Shown: in pieces, positions 51,963 to 61,737 of the stretch
Layout: each line of letters starts with the position of its first letter
Position numbering within the stretch: the first letter of the stretch is position 1
Assembly (NCBI RefSeq): GCF_010820565.1
Contig: NZ_JAAIJQ010000002.1
Location: 1 to 64,000, forward strand
Direction: 5' to 3'
Length of the DNA stretch: 64,000 nucleotides
Origin: Thiorhodococcus minor
Lineage (GTDB): Bacteria; Pseudomonadota; Gammaproteobacteria; Chromatiales; Chromatiaceae
Notes under the pieces: generated by a model
Told to the model about the DNA's origin: nothing
Database searches by the model: none
Seen by the model: the letters and a program-made list of their open reading frames with translations, nothing else
Position numbers and translations under genes: made by a program

Positions 51963-52880
51963 ATGAAGGTTGCGATCATCGGCGGTACCGGGTTCGTCGG
52001 CGCTAACATCACGCAGCGCTTGGTGACGGCTGGGCACGTCCCGCGTTTGCTGGTGCGGCCTGGCAGTGAGAGCAAGGTTCCGCAGCCGGAATCCTGCGAG
52101 ATCGTGCATGGCGACGTTGGCGATCTCAGCGCGCTGGAGAATTGTCTGACCGGGGTCGATGCGGCCATCTATCTGATCGGCATCCTGCGCGAGTTTCCGG
52201 CGCAGGGCATCACCTTCGAGGCGCTGCAGCATCAAGGCGTCCTCGATACCATCGTGGCGGCGCAAAAGCTCGGGGTCGATCGCTTCCTGCTCATGAGCGC
52301 CAATGGTGTGCATGCAGAGGGAACCGCCTATCAGCGCACGAAATACCAAGCGGAGCAGGCACTCAAGGCTTCGTCGCTGCGCTGGACGATCTTCCGGCCC
52401 TCGGTGATCTTCGGCGATCCGGAAGGGCGGATGGAATTCTGCTCCCAGCTCAAAAAGGACATCATCGACAGCCCCATGCCTGCCCCTTTGTTCTACGCAG
52501 GTATCTTGCCAACCGACGCGGGGGGCTTCGAGCTTGCGCCCGTCAGCGTCTCCGATGTCGCCGATGCCTTCGTGCTGGCGTTGAGCGAGCCGAGAACCGA
52601 ATCACAGACCTACAGCCTCTGCGGGCCGGAGCGTCTGAGCTGGAAGGCGATCCTGACGACCATCGCGGCCGCGGCCGGAAAGACCAAGCTGATGCTCCCG
52701 GCTCCGGTCGCCGCCATCCGGGCGACGGCGGCAGTGCTGGATCGCTTTTCGTGGTTCCCCATCTCGCGCGATCAGATCAAGATGCTGATGGAAGGCAACG
52801 TCTGCTCCGAGAACGACAGCTTCGCCCGCCTTGGGCTGACGCCGACCCGGTTCGGCGTCGATCAGCTGGACTATCTCTGA
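51963..52880 (+). CDS. NAD(P)-binding atypical SDR (NDUFA9-like)
   Basis: A 305-residue extended/atypical short-chain dehydrogenase. The Rossmann motif GGTGFVGANI follows the first strand, then LLVRPGSESK, VDAAIYLIGILREF and the RTKYQAEQALKAS segment carrying the Y-x3-K-like pair. It is closest to the complex-I NDUFA9-like/NmrA-type group, whose members often bind NADPH without clear catalysis. Start at ATG 51963 with AGGAGG. A longer frame from 51834 has no ribosome site. Its 3' end overlaps the convergent DUF455 gene by ten bases. Confidence 0.85.
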   Translation: MKVAIIGGTGFVGANITQRLVTAGHVPRLLVRPGSESKVPQPESCEIVHGDVGDLSALENCLTGVDAAIYLIGILREFPAQGITFEALQHQGVLDTIVAAQKLGVDRFLLMSANGVHAEGTAYQRTKYQAEQALKASSLRWTIFRPSVIFGDPEGRMEFCSQLKKDIIDSPMPAPLFYAGILPTDAGGFELAPVSVSDVADAFVLALSEPRTESQTYSLCGPERLSWKAILTTIAAAAGKTKLMLPAPVAAIRATAAVLDRFSWFPISRDQIKMLMEGNVCSENDSFARLGLTPTRFGVDQLDYL

Positions 52881-53689
52881 CAGAGCCTCTCCAGGCGCTC
52901 GAGCTCCTCCGCGTCGAACCCGGCGCGGCGTCGGTCGGTGAGATTCAGGGGGCCGCGGATGTCGCCTGTCATGTAGTCGTCGAGCAGGCGAAAGAAGTGC
53001 GAGCTGGGCTCGAGTCCCCGCTCCTGGCAAAGCGTGCGGAGCCAGCGCGATCCGGCGGCAACATGTCCGACCTCGTCGCGCAGGATGATCCCCAGGCGGG
53101 CGGCCGTCTCGCTGTCGTCCGCCGCCTGGAAGCGCTCGATCATGCCGGGCGTGACGTCGAGCCCCCTGGCTTCGAGCACACGGGGCACTAACGCCATACG
53201 CGTGAGCGGGTCGTGCGCCGTGCGCTGTGCCATCTCCCAGAGTCCGTTGTGCGCAGGGAAGTCGCCATAGTCGTAACCGAGGTCGCGCAGCCGCTCGCCC
53301 ATCAAGCCGAAGTGCTCCGCCTCTTCCGCGGCGACCCGGATCCAATCCGAATAGAAGGCCGGCGGCAGGTCGCGAAAGCGCTGCACGGCGTCGCAGGCCA
53401 GATTGATGGCGTTGAATTCGATGTGGGCGACGGCGTGGATCATGGCCGCGCGCCCGTCGCGGCTGCTCAGCTTGCGCGCGACGAGCTGGCGCGGCGGCAC
53501 GAGCGCGAGCCTGGCTGGCAGCCCCGCGCTTTGGGTGACGGGCTCGGCTCGCTCTGCATCGGCCGAGAGTCGGCCGGCTTGCCAGTTCGTCGCGAGCTGC
53601 TGTGCGAGCGTGCGCTTGCGCTCCGGATCGGTCTCGGTGAGACAGCGGGCTGCCGCGGTAAAGAGATTGTCGGTCGATAGGTCGCTCAC
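52871..53689 (-). CDS. DUF455 ferritin-like protein
   Basis: A 272-residue four-helix, ferritin-like di-iron protein of the DUF455 (MiaE-related) family. Metal-ligand helices are visible as VAHIEFNAINLACDA, VAAEEAEHFGLMGERL and ILRDEVGHVAAGSRWL, giving the E-x2-H pairs. The family is uncharacterised; a hydroxylase-type or oxygen-handling role is inferred from the fold. The start overlaps the stop of the glycerate-kinase gene by four bases (ATGA), so the two form one minus-strand operon. Confidence 0.88.
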   Translation of the reverse strand: MSDLSTDNLFTAAARCLTETDPERKRTLAQQLATNWQAGRLSADAERAEPVTQSAGLPARLALVPPRQLVARKLSSRDGRAAMIHAVAHIEFNAINLACDAVQRFRDLPPAFYSDWIRVAAEEAEHFGLMGERLRDLGYDYGDFPAHNGLWEMAQRTAHDPLTRMALVPRVLEARGLDVTPGMIERFQAADDSETAARLGIILRDEVGHVAAGSRWLRTLCQERGLEPSSHFFRLLDDYMTGDIRGPLNLTDRRRAGFDAEELERLERLCQR

Positions 53690-54948
53690 GTCTTGAGCCC
53701 CAGAAGGATGTCAGTCACATTGGTGCCAGTCGGGCCGGTCCGGATGAGATCCCCGCCGGCCTCGAGGAAGGTGCCTGCATCCGCCCGCTCCAGTGCCTCC
53801 CGCGCACTCAGGCCCGCCAGCTCGGCGCGCTCCAGTGTGCCGGCGTCGACCAGGGCGCCCGCGTCCTCGGTCGGTCCGTCCGTGCCGTCGCTGCCGATGC
53901 TGAGGAGGAAGTGGCCATGATGGCCGGCGAGCTGGGTCGCGGCGGCGAGCGCCAGGTGCTGACTCCTTCCGCCGCGTCCCGGATTCCTGGGCAGTCGGAC
54001 TGTCGGCTCGCCGCCCCAGAGATGCAGGCCGCGCTCGCCGCCAAGGAGCGTCCGTGCGAGCTGCTTCCCCAATCTTTCCGCGTCGCCGCTGAGGCGCTCC
54101 GGGTGCAAGAAGGTGGTCAGCCCGCGCTGCCGCGCCTCCGTTGCGATCGCTGCCTTTGCCTGCGATAGCGTGGCAAGGATCTCTACCCGCGCGCGTCCCG
54201 TCTCAGGTGAGCCGCGCTCACGGATGCCGCGCTCGACCCAGGTGGAGAGCCATTCGGGAAGCTCCAGCTGTGCGACCCCTTGGGCCAGGTCGGGCTCAGG
54301 TGTCAGCGGACCCGAGCCGATGACCTGGGGCAGGTCCTGGGGGACGTCGGAGATCGCCAGGGCACGCAGGGGTCTGTCTTCGAGGTGACCGAGCAGTCCG
54401 CCAGCCTTGATGCGGGATAGCGACTTGCGCACCAGGTTCATGGCGGTGATCGGCAATCCGCTTGCGAGCAGCCAGGCGTTGATCCGCCGCAGCTCGGGGA
54501 GGTCGATGCCTCGAATGGGTACCTCGACGAGGCTGGATGCCCCTCCGGAGAGCAGGAAGAGGACCTCGCGATCCGCTGGCAAGGCTTGGAGCATTCTCTG
54601 CAGGTCCCGGCCTGCCTCCAGGCTGCCTTCGATCGGCAGCGGATGCCCTCCGAAGCGTGTCTCTATGCCGTATCCCGCCAGCGCGAGCGGATCTGCATGG
54701 CCCTGCTTGGTGATGACGAGTCCGGTGTCGAGCCGATCCCCCATGGCCTCCTTGGCGCCGAGCGCCATCGCCTCGGCGGCCTTGCCGACGGCGCACAGCC
54801 AGACAGGCCGCCGGGGAGTGCTGCCATTCAGTGCATTGCGCACAGCGCGGCGCCCATCGACCGCCTTCAGGCCTGTCATCATGAGCTCGAGCATCAACCG
54901 ACGTGAGTCCGAGGGGATATCGGGGCCGGCGCGAGACGGGCTGGACAT
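53686..54948 (-). CDS. Glycerate 2-kinase (MOFRL/DUF4147 type)
   Basis: A 420-residue kinase of the GckA/TtuD class II glycerate kinase family, making 2-phosphoglycerate from glycerate and ATP. Typical parts are VWLCAVGKAAEAMALGAKEA, the phosphate loop LFLLSGGASSLVEVP, AMNLVRKSLSRIKAGGL, SDVPQDLPQVIGSGP, and the C-terminal MOFRL domain (HLWGGEPTVRLP, GRGGRSQHLALAAA, SDGTDGPTEDAGALVD). It would serve photorespiratory or glyoxylate-derived glycerate. ATG 54948; first gene of the operon with DUF455. Confidence 0.92.
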   Translation of the reverse strand: MSSPSRAGPDIPSDSRRLMLELMMTGLKAVDGRRAVRNALNGSTPRRPVWLCAVGKAAEAMALGAKEAMGDRLDTGLVITKQGHADPLALAGYGIETRFGGHPLPIEGSLEAGRDLQRMLQALPADREVLFLLSGGASSLVEVPIRGIDLPELRRINAWLLASGLPITAMNLVRKSLSRIKAGGLLGHLEDRPLRALAISDVPQDLPQVIGSGPLTPEPDLAQGVAQLELPEWLSTWVERGIRERGSPETGRARVEILATLSQAKAAIATEARQRGLTTFLHPERLSGDAERLGKQLARTLLGGERGLHLWGGEPTVRLPRNPGRGGRSQHLALAAATQLAGHHGHFLLSIGSDGTDGPTEDAGALVDAGTLERAELAGLSAREALERADAGTFLEAGGDLIRTGPTGTNVTDILLGLKT

Positions 54949-55173
54949 TACCGGCGGCTTACGAGGCTGCTGATGTGTGAGTGCTCCAATTCGGAGCGCG
55001 GAGTCCTCGACCTGTGCCGGATTTTGGTGCGTTGATTTGCCATTGAATAATTAAATAGCAATAATTTCAAAAAGAGGCGCTCATCGGCCGATCACCCGGC
55101 TCACTGAGTGCTCCGTCTCTTGCGAGAGCAGCTGTTCGAGGGCTCGCCCTCAAGACTCGAGGAGAGTACAGAC

Positions 55174-55452
55174 ATGAAACTCTGTCCGAAATGTAGCCAG
55201 TCACGCTGGCCCTTCGTCGTGGCGCTCGCCGTTGCCGCCTTCGTCGCCGGCATGACCTGGCTGATGCTCGGGCTGGCGGCCATGGACGCTTGGCAGCGCG
55301 CGCTCATTGCAGTCACGGTCTTCTCGGGTGTTTGCGTTACGCTGGTCCATTATGTCCTGAGCTGCTTGCGGCGACATTGCCGGCACGGGCATGCGACGTC
55401 GCCAAGCGTCAAGCGCGCCCTGAACGGCCAGGCGCGTGCCGGCTCGGGCTGA
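55174..55452 (+). CDS. Small Cys-containing two-helix membrane protein
   Basis: A 92-residue protein starting MKLCPKCSQSRWPF, with GGAGAG upstream. A CxxC knuckle precedes two membrane helices (WPFVVALAVAAFVAGMTWLM and ALIAVTVFSGVCVTLVHYVL). A second Cys/His cluster (SCLRRHCRHGH) follows, so metal could be bound at the membrane face. No family is recognised. An AT-rich stretch at 55035-55075 probably holds its promoter. Confidence 0.6.
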   Translation: MKLCPKCSQSRWPFVVALAVAAFVAGMTWLMLGLAAMDAWQRALIAVTVFSGVCVTLVHYVLSCLRRHCRHGHATSPSVKRALNGQARAGSG

Positions 55453-55634
55453 GGCTCGACGGCCTGTCGCTAAGGGTCTCGCCTAAGGGCATTGGCGTGA
55501 GATCGTCGATTGGCCCGGTCTCCCGTTGACAGCCGGACAAGCGCGGCGCAGTCCGCCAACAGCACGGGATTCGGTGGACTTCGCTCTCGAAACTGTGAGA
55601 GTAATCCAAGCGCACCGCAAGATCGCAGATTGCT

Positions 55635-55718
55635 GTAGGTTGGGCCGACGCAGGAGGCCCAACAATCAAAGCGTTAGGCTAGCCGCCATGTTGGGCTTCG
55701 TACCTCAGCCCAACCTAC
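55635..55718. repeat. REP-like nested palindrome
   Basis: GTAGGTTGGG (55635-55644) pairs with CCCAACCTAC (55709-55718), and inside it GGCCCAACA pairs with TGTTGGGCT, giving a two-tier hairpin in an intergenic space. The type is common in gammaproteobacterial genomes. The remainder of 55453-55840 holds no gene. Confidence 0.75.
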
Positions 55719-55840
55719 GCAGAATTTCTTCACAGTCTCTCTCGCTCGCCCACCCTACCGGTCCACCTGACGCTCAAGGCCTGGACGTTGGGACGGATGG
55801 CTGTGCGGATGGGTGCGGGGACCGCGATCGTCACTGGCCT

Positions 55841-56521
55841 CTAGGCGGTGCGCGTGACCCGATCGCGCAGGTAGACGGGAATGGCGCGCTCCGCAGGCAG
55901 CTGGCGGCCGGCGCGAAGCTCGGCGACGGCCAAGGTGGCGATGTCATGGGCCTCGCAGACTGCCTCCGGCCGCGTCGCTTGCACGGCGTCCCCTAGACGC
56001 GCCCGCAGGATCTCTCGGTAAGCCGACCATCCAGGGCCGATACCCATCCAAGCGTCCCCGCTCGGCGGGGCTGGGACCCGATTCGGGGGGCTGACGCACT
56101 CTTCGCCCTGAATCCTGGCGAGATCCTCGGCCCCGATCTCATAGCATCCCCAGTAGACCTCGTCCATACGCGCATCCAAGGCCGCAAGCAGTCGGCGCTC
56201 GCCGGTGCGTCTGAACTGGCCTTGGGCCATGGCGGCCAAGGTGGAGATGGGCACGACCGGAAGCTCCGCCGCGAAGGCCGCGCCTTGAGTCACGGATGCC
56301 GCAATGCGCACTCCGGTGAAGGAGCCCGGTCCGCGCCCGAAGGCGATGGCGTCCAGATCTTGAAGCTGCAGCCCTGCCTCGTCGAGCAGCTCCTGCATCA
56401 TTGATAGGATCAGCTCGCCGTGGCGTCTCGGGGCGATCTGCAGTCTTTGCCGAATCGCCTCGTCGATGAGGAGCGCCGCTGAGCAAGCCTCACCCGAGGT
56501 GTCGACCGCTAGCAGCTTCAT
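55841..56521 (-). CDS. tsaB: tRNA t6A synthesis protein TsaB
   Basis: A 226-residue TsaB (YeaZ) protein, partner of TsaD in making threonylcarbamoyl-adenosine at position 37 of ANN-decoding tRNAs. The inactive ASKHA fold shows LLAVDTSGEACSAALL at the N-terminus, the RHGELILSMMQELLDEAGL helix and the hallmark IAFGRGPGSFTGVRIAASV. The length fits the family. ATG 56521; it follows the gene at 56528 by six bases and is probably co-transcribed with it. Confidence 0.95.
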   Translation of the reverse strand: MKLLAVDTSGEACSAALLIDEAIRQRLQIAPRRHGELILSMMQELLDEAGLQLQDLDAIAFGRGPGSFTGVRIAASVTQGAAFAAELPVVPISTLAAMAQGQFRRTGERRLLAALDARMDEVYWGCYEIGAEDLARIQGEECVSPPNRVPAPPSGDAWMGIGPGWSAYREILRARLGDAVQATRPEAVCEAHDIATLAVAELRAGRQLPAERAIPVYLRDRVTRTA

Positions 56522-56527
56522 CCGCGG

Positions 56528-57454
56528 TCAGGCCGATAGTGCGAGACCTGGGGGCTGCATGCCGAAGGCGGTGCCGCCGAAGGGATCTTCGATCTCGTGG
56601 ATATAGGGGTAGGGTGGCTGGAGCACCCAGCCCCTGAACGGGCTGTCGAGTGTGCTTTCAAGCTGGCGTGCCGGTCCGTCTTCGGAAACTCCCACGATAA
56701 TGAGTCTGATGCGTCCGAGCAAGTTGTGAGGATCATCCAGGCGGGTCTGAACCGCCCAGCCCTCGAGGCCGTCCATGAAGTACTCGCTTTGCACGACGGA
56801 TGGCTTGGTCTTGAGGGCGAAGCCGAGCAGCAGCAAAAGCTTGTATTCGAAACTCGGATCGAAGTCGCCGATCGTGCCGGAGCTCGCGCCTGGCTCCCAG
56901 GAGCTGCCGTGGCGGCGTGACATCAAGTAGAGATAGAGCTCGTGTACATCTCGCCAAGTTCCCGGTGGAATGGGCGTTCGCCAAAGCCCGGCGTAGCGGA
57001 TCTGGCGGTTGGCGAAGCGGAAGGCGTTGCGGATGGTCCACTGGCGGCGGCGCAGCTGACGACCGCTCGGCAATGGGTATTCCTGGTCGAACTGGCGCAA
57101 TGCCTGGAGCAGGTTGGCGAACATGAGCCGGTTCAGCCGCTGCTCGAGCGTGACTCCGGAGCTCCGGTCGATCTCCGTGCTCTCGCCCGAGTAGGGTTTC
57201 GGCAAGCCCGCGCAGGTCTTGAGGATGGGCACCTTGAGCGTCGACAGAATTGTCAGTCTGCGTTTGGCGCTGACGTCCTCCTTGCGCAGATTCTCCAAGG
57301 CCATCAAGAGCGCTGGACCAGATTGTCGCACGCCCGCGCCTCTGAGCACGGCAAGCCAATCCTTCAACTTCTCCAAATTGCCATCGAAGCGCGGTCTCGT
57401 GCATTCCCGCATGACGAGCGGTGAAGGCAGCGAGGGTGCATCGAAGCTCAACAT
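56528..57454 (-). CDS. Conserved helical protein upstream of tsaB
   Basis: A 308-residue protein. The N-terminal about 150 residues are helical (NLEKLKDWLAVLRGAGV, LMALENLRKEDVSAKRRLTI, LMFANLLQALRQFDQEYPLP), a pattern seen in the regulatory halves of some PilZ- or c-di-GMP-related proteins. The C-terminal part is beta-rich, ending PYPYIHEIEDPFGGTAFGM. No RxxxR...[DN]xSxxG PilZ signature is found, so I do not assign a function. Six bases from tsaB. From 57470 to 57960 I see no gene. Confidence 0.65.
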   Translation of the reverse strand: MLSFDAPSLPSPLVMRECTRPRFDGNLEKLKDWLAVLRGAGVRQSGPALLMALENLRKEDVSAKRRLTILSTLKVPILKTCAGLPKPYSGESTEIDRSSGVTLEQRLNRLMFANLLQALRQFDQEYPLPSGRQLRRRQWTIRNAFRFANRQIRYAGLWRTPIPPGTWRDVHELYLYLMSRRHGSSWEPGASSGTIGDFDPSFEYKLLLLLGFALKTKPSVVQSEYFMDGLEGWAVQTRLDDPHNLLGRIRLIIVGVSEDGPARQLESTLDSPFRGWVLQPPYPYIHEIEDPFGGTAFGMQPPGLALSA

Positions 57455-57960
57455 GGTGTCGTCTCCCTAGCCTTTTGGCGATACCGAAAATCTTCAGCCC
57501 GGCTCCCAGGTGTCCGGGGTCGCCTTTCAAGTGAAGGACGGATTTTCTCCCACTACCGGCAATGCTAGCGAGTTGGCGAGACGCGTAATGTCGAGTGGGT
57601 CTCACTTCGCCTGGCCCTTTTCGGGGCTGCCGTCGAGGGAATCTGACCGCTGCGTGTAATCGGGCGCTCTTTGATCGCAGGAGGTATCGGCCGGTCCGCT
57701 GGGATATTGAGGTCGGGTGGCGGCCCTGCCGGCACCGCTCGCATCCGAGCGGTACGACCTGTGAGCGCAGTCTCAGGCCGAGATGCGCGTGCTTCGATGA
57801 TCCCGAGGTCCAAGCCCGCGGTTGGTGGAAGCGAGGAGCGGCGTCCCGCCGCGATCACGCGACCTCGACGCCGGGGCGCCCTGCCCAGGTAACGTGCTTG
57901 CAGGGTGCGCGGCGCCGACTCGACCGCGTGGGCGGGCCGATGATCGACGCCGATGACGTC

Positions 57961-59233
57961 CTAGGCGAACGTCTTCAGGATACGTTGGGTTTCTTCAGCG
58001 GCGATCCGCGGGCCGAGCGAAGTGACGAGCTTGGCCGAGGCTGCCGAGGCGAGATCGCCAGCGCGTTGGAAGTCCCATCCTTGGCTCAGACCATAGAGAA
58101 AGGCGCCTGCGAACATGTCCCCGGCACCCACAGTGTCGACGGCCTCGACCTTGACCGGGTCGATCTCGATCAGCTCCTGGCCGTTCCAGGCCAGTGCGCC
58201 CTTGGGGCCGCGCGTGATGGCAAAGCGCTTGGCGATGGTCTTCATGTAGGCCAGGGTCTCGTTCAGGTCGTCGCTCCCGGCCATGCCCATGGCCTCGAAT
58301 TCGTTGGCGAAGAGCAGATCGACGCCCGAGCCGATCATCTCGAGCAGGCCATCCTTGAAGAATTTCACCATGTTGGGATCGGACAACGAGATGGCCGTCT
58401 TGACGCCGGTGGCATCGGCCAGCCGCTTCGCTTCGATCGCAGCGGCGCGCGCGGAGTCCGAGGTGACCAGATAGCCTTCCGTGTAGAACCAGTCGGAGGC
58501 GCGCAGGGCATCCGCGACGATCTCGTCGGAGGAGAGGTTGCCGCTTACCCCCAGGAAGGTGCACATGGTACGGTCGCTGTCCGGCGTGACCAGGACGACG
58601 CAGCGGCCGGTGTGGCCTTCCCGCGAGGCATGGAGAGCGCAGCGCAGCCGAGCGGCCCCGGGTAGGTGTGGGCGCGGGCGTAGCGCCGCAGTGCCGAGGG
58701 CTGTGCCCGAGGCGCGGAGGCGATATGCAGAGCGCATCCCGCACACCGTTGAGTCATTCGTCGCAGGGGAGTGGCGCAGGCGCGCAGAGCCGTAGCCAGC
58801 CCCCGGAGCGGGACGAGCCCGGGCTAAAAGGCTGTCTTGTCGCGAGGGCGTTGGGGCGACTGGGAGTCCCGCAACGCATCCTGAGCGGCGACGACACCCC
58901 GGGATCCTTCTCGGTGTGGTGATTGGTGTCGACGCCGCCGTCGACGAGGTCCTGCATGTAGAAGTGCCCCAGCTCGTCGTCGGCGACCCTGCAGGAGTAG
59001 TAGCCTTTGCCGCCGAACTGACTGAAGGCGATGATGGAGTTGGCCGCGGAGCCACCCGAGCCGCGCTGGTGGTGGTGATCCTTGAGATGATTCATGATGC
59101 TGGCCTGCTGCTGCTCATCCACCAGGGTCATGACGCCCTTGTCGATGCCGAGGATGCCCAGATCCTCGATAGCGACCTCGTACTCCATGTCGACCAGTGC
59201 GTTCCCGATCCCGTAGATGTGATACTTCGCCAT
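57961..59233 (-). pseudogene. Adenosine-kinase-like PfkB sugar/nucleoside kinase, interrupted
   Basis: The 5' part (59233-58903) reads MAKYHIYGIGNALVDMEYEV ... [20 protein letters not shown], and the 3' part (58619-57961) [19 protein letters not shown] through the catalytic [17 protein letters not shown]. This is a complete PfkB-family kinase of the adenosine-kinase type apart from a 283-base insertion at 58620-58902. Deleting exactly those bases gives a continuous 329-codon frame with a sensible joint (TEKDQGHTGR). As read, the first part terminates at 58754 inside the element. Loss would affect nucleoside salvage unless another copy exists. Confidence 0.9.
58620..58902 (+). mobile_element. 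283-base repeat element, copy 2
   Basis: It appears identical to 32301-32583 and lies in the same genomic orientation, but antisense to the kinase gene it interrupts. No target duplication flanks it. In both copies the base after the final GG is followed closely by ATCCTT (GATCCTT here, TACATCCTT in copy 1), a possible target preference. Its apparent identity to copy 1 argues for recent movement. Confidence 0.9.
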
Positions 59234-59328
59234 GATGTCTCCAATGGTTGAGAGATGAGCCGCCGCATTGTACAGACTGGCGAAGCTGATAGAGATGGAT
59301 TCGCGGCTTCCGACCCTTCGAGCCGCCC

Positions 59329-61737
59329 ATGACCACTTCGCCCGCTTCACTGAATGCCGACTCTCCGCAGGTGCTCCGCTTGGAAGCGCGCCTGGCGGCG
59401 AAGTATCGGGGCAGAATCGCCGCGACGCGCTCGACGCCCGCGCGGTCCGCGCAGTGGCGCGACCTTCCGGCCGATCTGCCGCCGGCGCTGGCCGAGGCGT
59501 TGCGCAACCGCGGCCTGGAGCGCCTCTACAGCCATCAGCGCGAGGCCTGGGACCTGGCGCGCGTCGGAAGACATCTGGTGGTCGCGACGCCGACCGCCTC
59601 CGGCAAGACGCTGTGCTACAACCTGCCCGTCCTCGAGTCCGTCCTGTCCGGCGGCCGCAAGGCCCTCTATCTCTTCCCGACCAAGGCGTTGGCGCAAGAC
59701 CAGGTGGCCGAGCTCATGGAGCTGAGCCGCGCTCTGAGCGCGGCGGGCGGTCCCGGCATCAAGGCCTTCACCTTCGACGGCGACACCCCGGGCGATGCCC
59801 GCAAGGCGGTACGCACCCGTGGCGATATCGTCGTCAGCAACCCGGACATGCTCCATCAGGCGATCCTGCCGCACCACACCAAGTGGGCGCAGTTCTTCGA
59901 GGGGCTGGCCTATGTCGTGGTCGACGAGCTGCATAGCTATCGCGGCGTCTTCGGCTCGCACGTCGCCAACGTCTTTCGGCGGCTGCGGCGGATCTGCCGC
60001 TTCTATGGCGTGGAGCCGACCTTCATCTTCGCCTCGGCCACCATCGCCAACCCGGCGGAGCTGGCCGAGCGCCTCTGTGGCGAGCCGGTCGAGGCCATCC
60101 TGGAGAGCGGCGCGCCCCAGGGCGAGCGGCATCTGCTGCTGTGGAATCCGCCCGTCATCAATCCGGACCTGGGGATTCGCGCCTCGGCCCGCTCACAGAC
60201 CACCCGTATCGCGCGCATGGCGGCCAAGGTCGGACTCAAGGCCATCGTCTTCGCCCGCTCGCGGCTGATGGTCGAGGTCATCACCAAGTACCTGAAGGAC
60301 GTCTTCGATCACGACCCGCGCCGGCCCGCCCGCGTCCTGGCCTATCGGGGCGGCTATCTGCCGAGCGAGCGTCGCCGCGGCGAGCAGGCGATGCGCGCGG
60401 GCAAGGTCGATCTGGTGGTGGCGACCTCGGCGCTGGAGCTGGGCGTCGACATCGGCTCCTTGGATGTCGCCATCCTCAACGGCTATCCGGGCACGGTGGC
60501 GGCGACCCTCCAGCGGCTCGGGCGGGCAGGGCGCCGGCTGCGGCCATCGCTCGGCGTCCTGGTCGCCACCACCGATCCCCTGGATCAGTTCCTGATCCGT
60601 CACCCCGAGATGCTCTTGGGGGCCTCGCCCGAGCACGCCCGCATCCATCCGGACCAGCTCCTGATCCTGCTCGAGCATGTGCGCTGCGCGGCCTTCGAGC
60701 TGCCCTTCCGCGACGGCGATGCCTTCGGCGGCGAGGATCTGGGCGAGATGTTGAGCTATCTGCGCGACGAGGGCGTGCTCCAGCATCAAGGCGACCGCTG
60801 GTACTGGGTCGCCGACAGCTACCCGGCCAATGCGGTGTCCCTGCGCTCCGTCGCCGAGGGGAACTTCGTCGTCATCGACACCACCGACGGCGCCCAGACG
60901 ATCATCGCCGAGGTCGACTACAGCTCGGCGCCCGGCACCATCTACGCAGGGGCCATCTACATGGTGCAGTCCCAGCCCTATCAGGTGGAGCGTCTGGACT
61001 GGACCGGCCGCAAGGCCTTCGTCACCCGCACCCGCGCCGATTACTATACCGACGCCATCGACTACACCCGGCTCAAGATCCTCGACCGTTTCGAGGGGGC
61101 CGTGCTCGGGCGTGGCGTCGCGGCCAACGGCGAGGTGCATCTGGTGCGCCGCTATCCCGGCTACAAGAAGATTCGCTACTACAGCCATGACAACATCGGT
61201 TATGGCAACATCGATCTTCCCGACCAGGAGTTGCATACGACCTCGGTCTGGTGGCAGGCCGAGCCGAGCGCCCTGGAGGCCGCCTTGCCGGACCGCCAGC
61301 AGGCGATCGAGGGCTTTCTCGGCGCGGCCTATGCCCTGCATCATGTCGCCGCCCTCAGGGCGATGGCGGAGCTGCACGACCTCGGGCGCGCCGTCGGGGA
61401 CGGGCAGGGGACCTGGTTCGCCGTGGTCGGCGGCGATGGGCGCGGTCAGATGCGCGGGCCTGGCAATGACGCCCTGGACCCGGCGGAGCAGGACCGCTTC
61501 GAGCCGACCCTTTTTCTCTATGACAATTACCCTGGCGGGGTGGGTCTTTCCGCGCCGCTCTTCGATGCCGCAGGGCGGCTGGTGAGCGACGCGCGCGATC
61601 TCGTCGCCGGCTGCTCCTGCGCCGCGGGCTGTCCGGCCTGCGTCGGCCCGGTGCTGCCGGGAGACGAGGAGCGCGCCTTGACGCCGCGCCAGGCCGCACT
61701 CGCGGTGTTGGAGCTTTTGTTATGTCGCGAAGGATGA
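59329..61737 (+). CDS. MrfA/YprA-like DEAD/DEAH helicase with DUF1998 zinc domain
   Basis: An 802-residue superfamily 2 helicase. Motif I is VATPTASGKTLCYNLPV, motif Ia LYLFPTKALAQDQ, motif II VVDELHSYRG (DELH), motif III FIFASATIAN, and motif VI LQRLGRAGRR. The C-terminal DUF1998 domain ends with four zinc cysteines, GCSCAAGCPACVGP. This matches MrfA/YprA of Bacillus, a helicase in UvrABC-independent repair of mitomycin-type lesions. Its partner exonuclease MrfB/YprB is represented by the gene at 62146. Divergent from the broken kinase gene. GTG/ATG choice: ATG 59329. Confidence 0.88.
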   Translation: MTTSPASLNADSPQVLRLEARLAAKYRGRIAATRSTPARSAQWRDLPADLPPALAEALRNRGLERLYSHQREAWDLARVGRHLVVATPTASGKTLCYNLPVLESVLSGGRKALYLFPTKALAQDQVAELMELSRALSAAGGPGIKAFTFDGDTPGDARKAVRTRGDIVVSNPDMLHQAILPHHTKWAQFFEGLAYVVVDELHSYRGVFGSHVANVFRRLRRICRFYGVEPTFIFASATIANPAELAERLCGEPVEAILESGAPQGERHLLLWNPPVINPDLGIRASARSQTTRIARMAAKVGLKAIVFARSRLMVEVITKYLKDVFDHDPRRPARVLAYRGGYLPSERRRGEQAMRAGKVDLVVATSALELGVDIGSLDVAILNGYPGTVAATLQRLGRAGRRLRPSLGVLVATTDPLDQFLIRHPEMLLGASPEHARIHPDQLLILLEHVRCAAFELPFRDGDAFGGEDLGEMLSYLRDEGVLQHQGDRWYWVADSYPANAVSLRSVAEGNFVVIDTTDGAQTIIAEVDYSSAPGTIYAGAIYMVQSQPYQVERLDWTGRKAFVTRTRADYYTDAIDYTRLKILDRFEGAVLGRGVAANGEVHLVRRYPGYKKIRYYSHDNIGYGNIDLPDQELHTTSVWWQAEPSALEAALPDRQQAIEGFLGAAYALHHVAALRAMAELHDLGRAVGDGQGTWFAVVGGDGRGQMRGPGNDALDPAEQDRFEPTLFLYDNYPGGVGLSAPLFDAAGRLVSDARDLVAGCSCAAGCPACVGPVLPGDEERALTPRQAALAVLELLLCREG

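Noticed and set aside
57595-57960. Open plus-strand frame between the tsaB-side gene and the broken kinase gene
   Set aside because: No ribosome site, no recognisable motif, and its continuation is antisense to the kinase gene.
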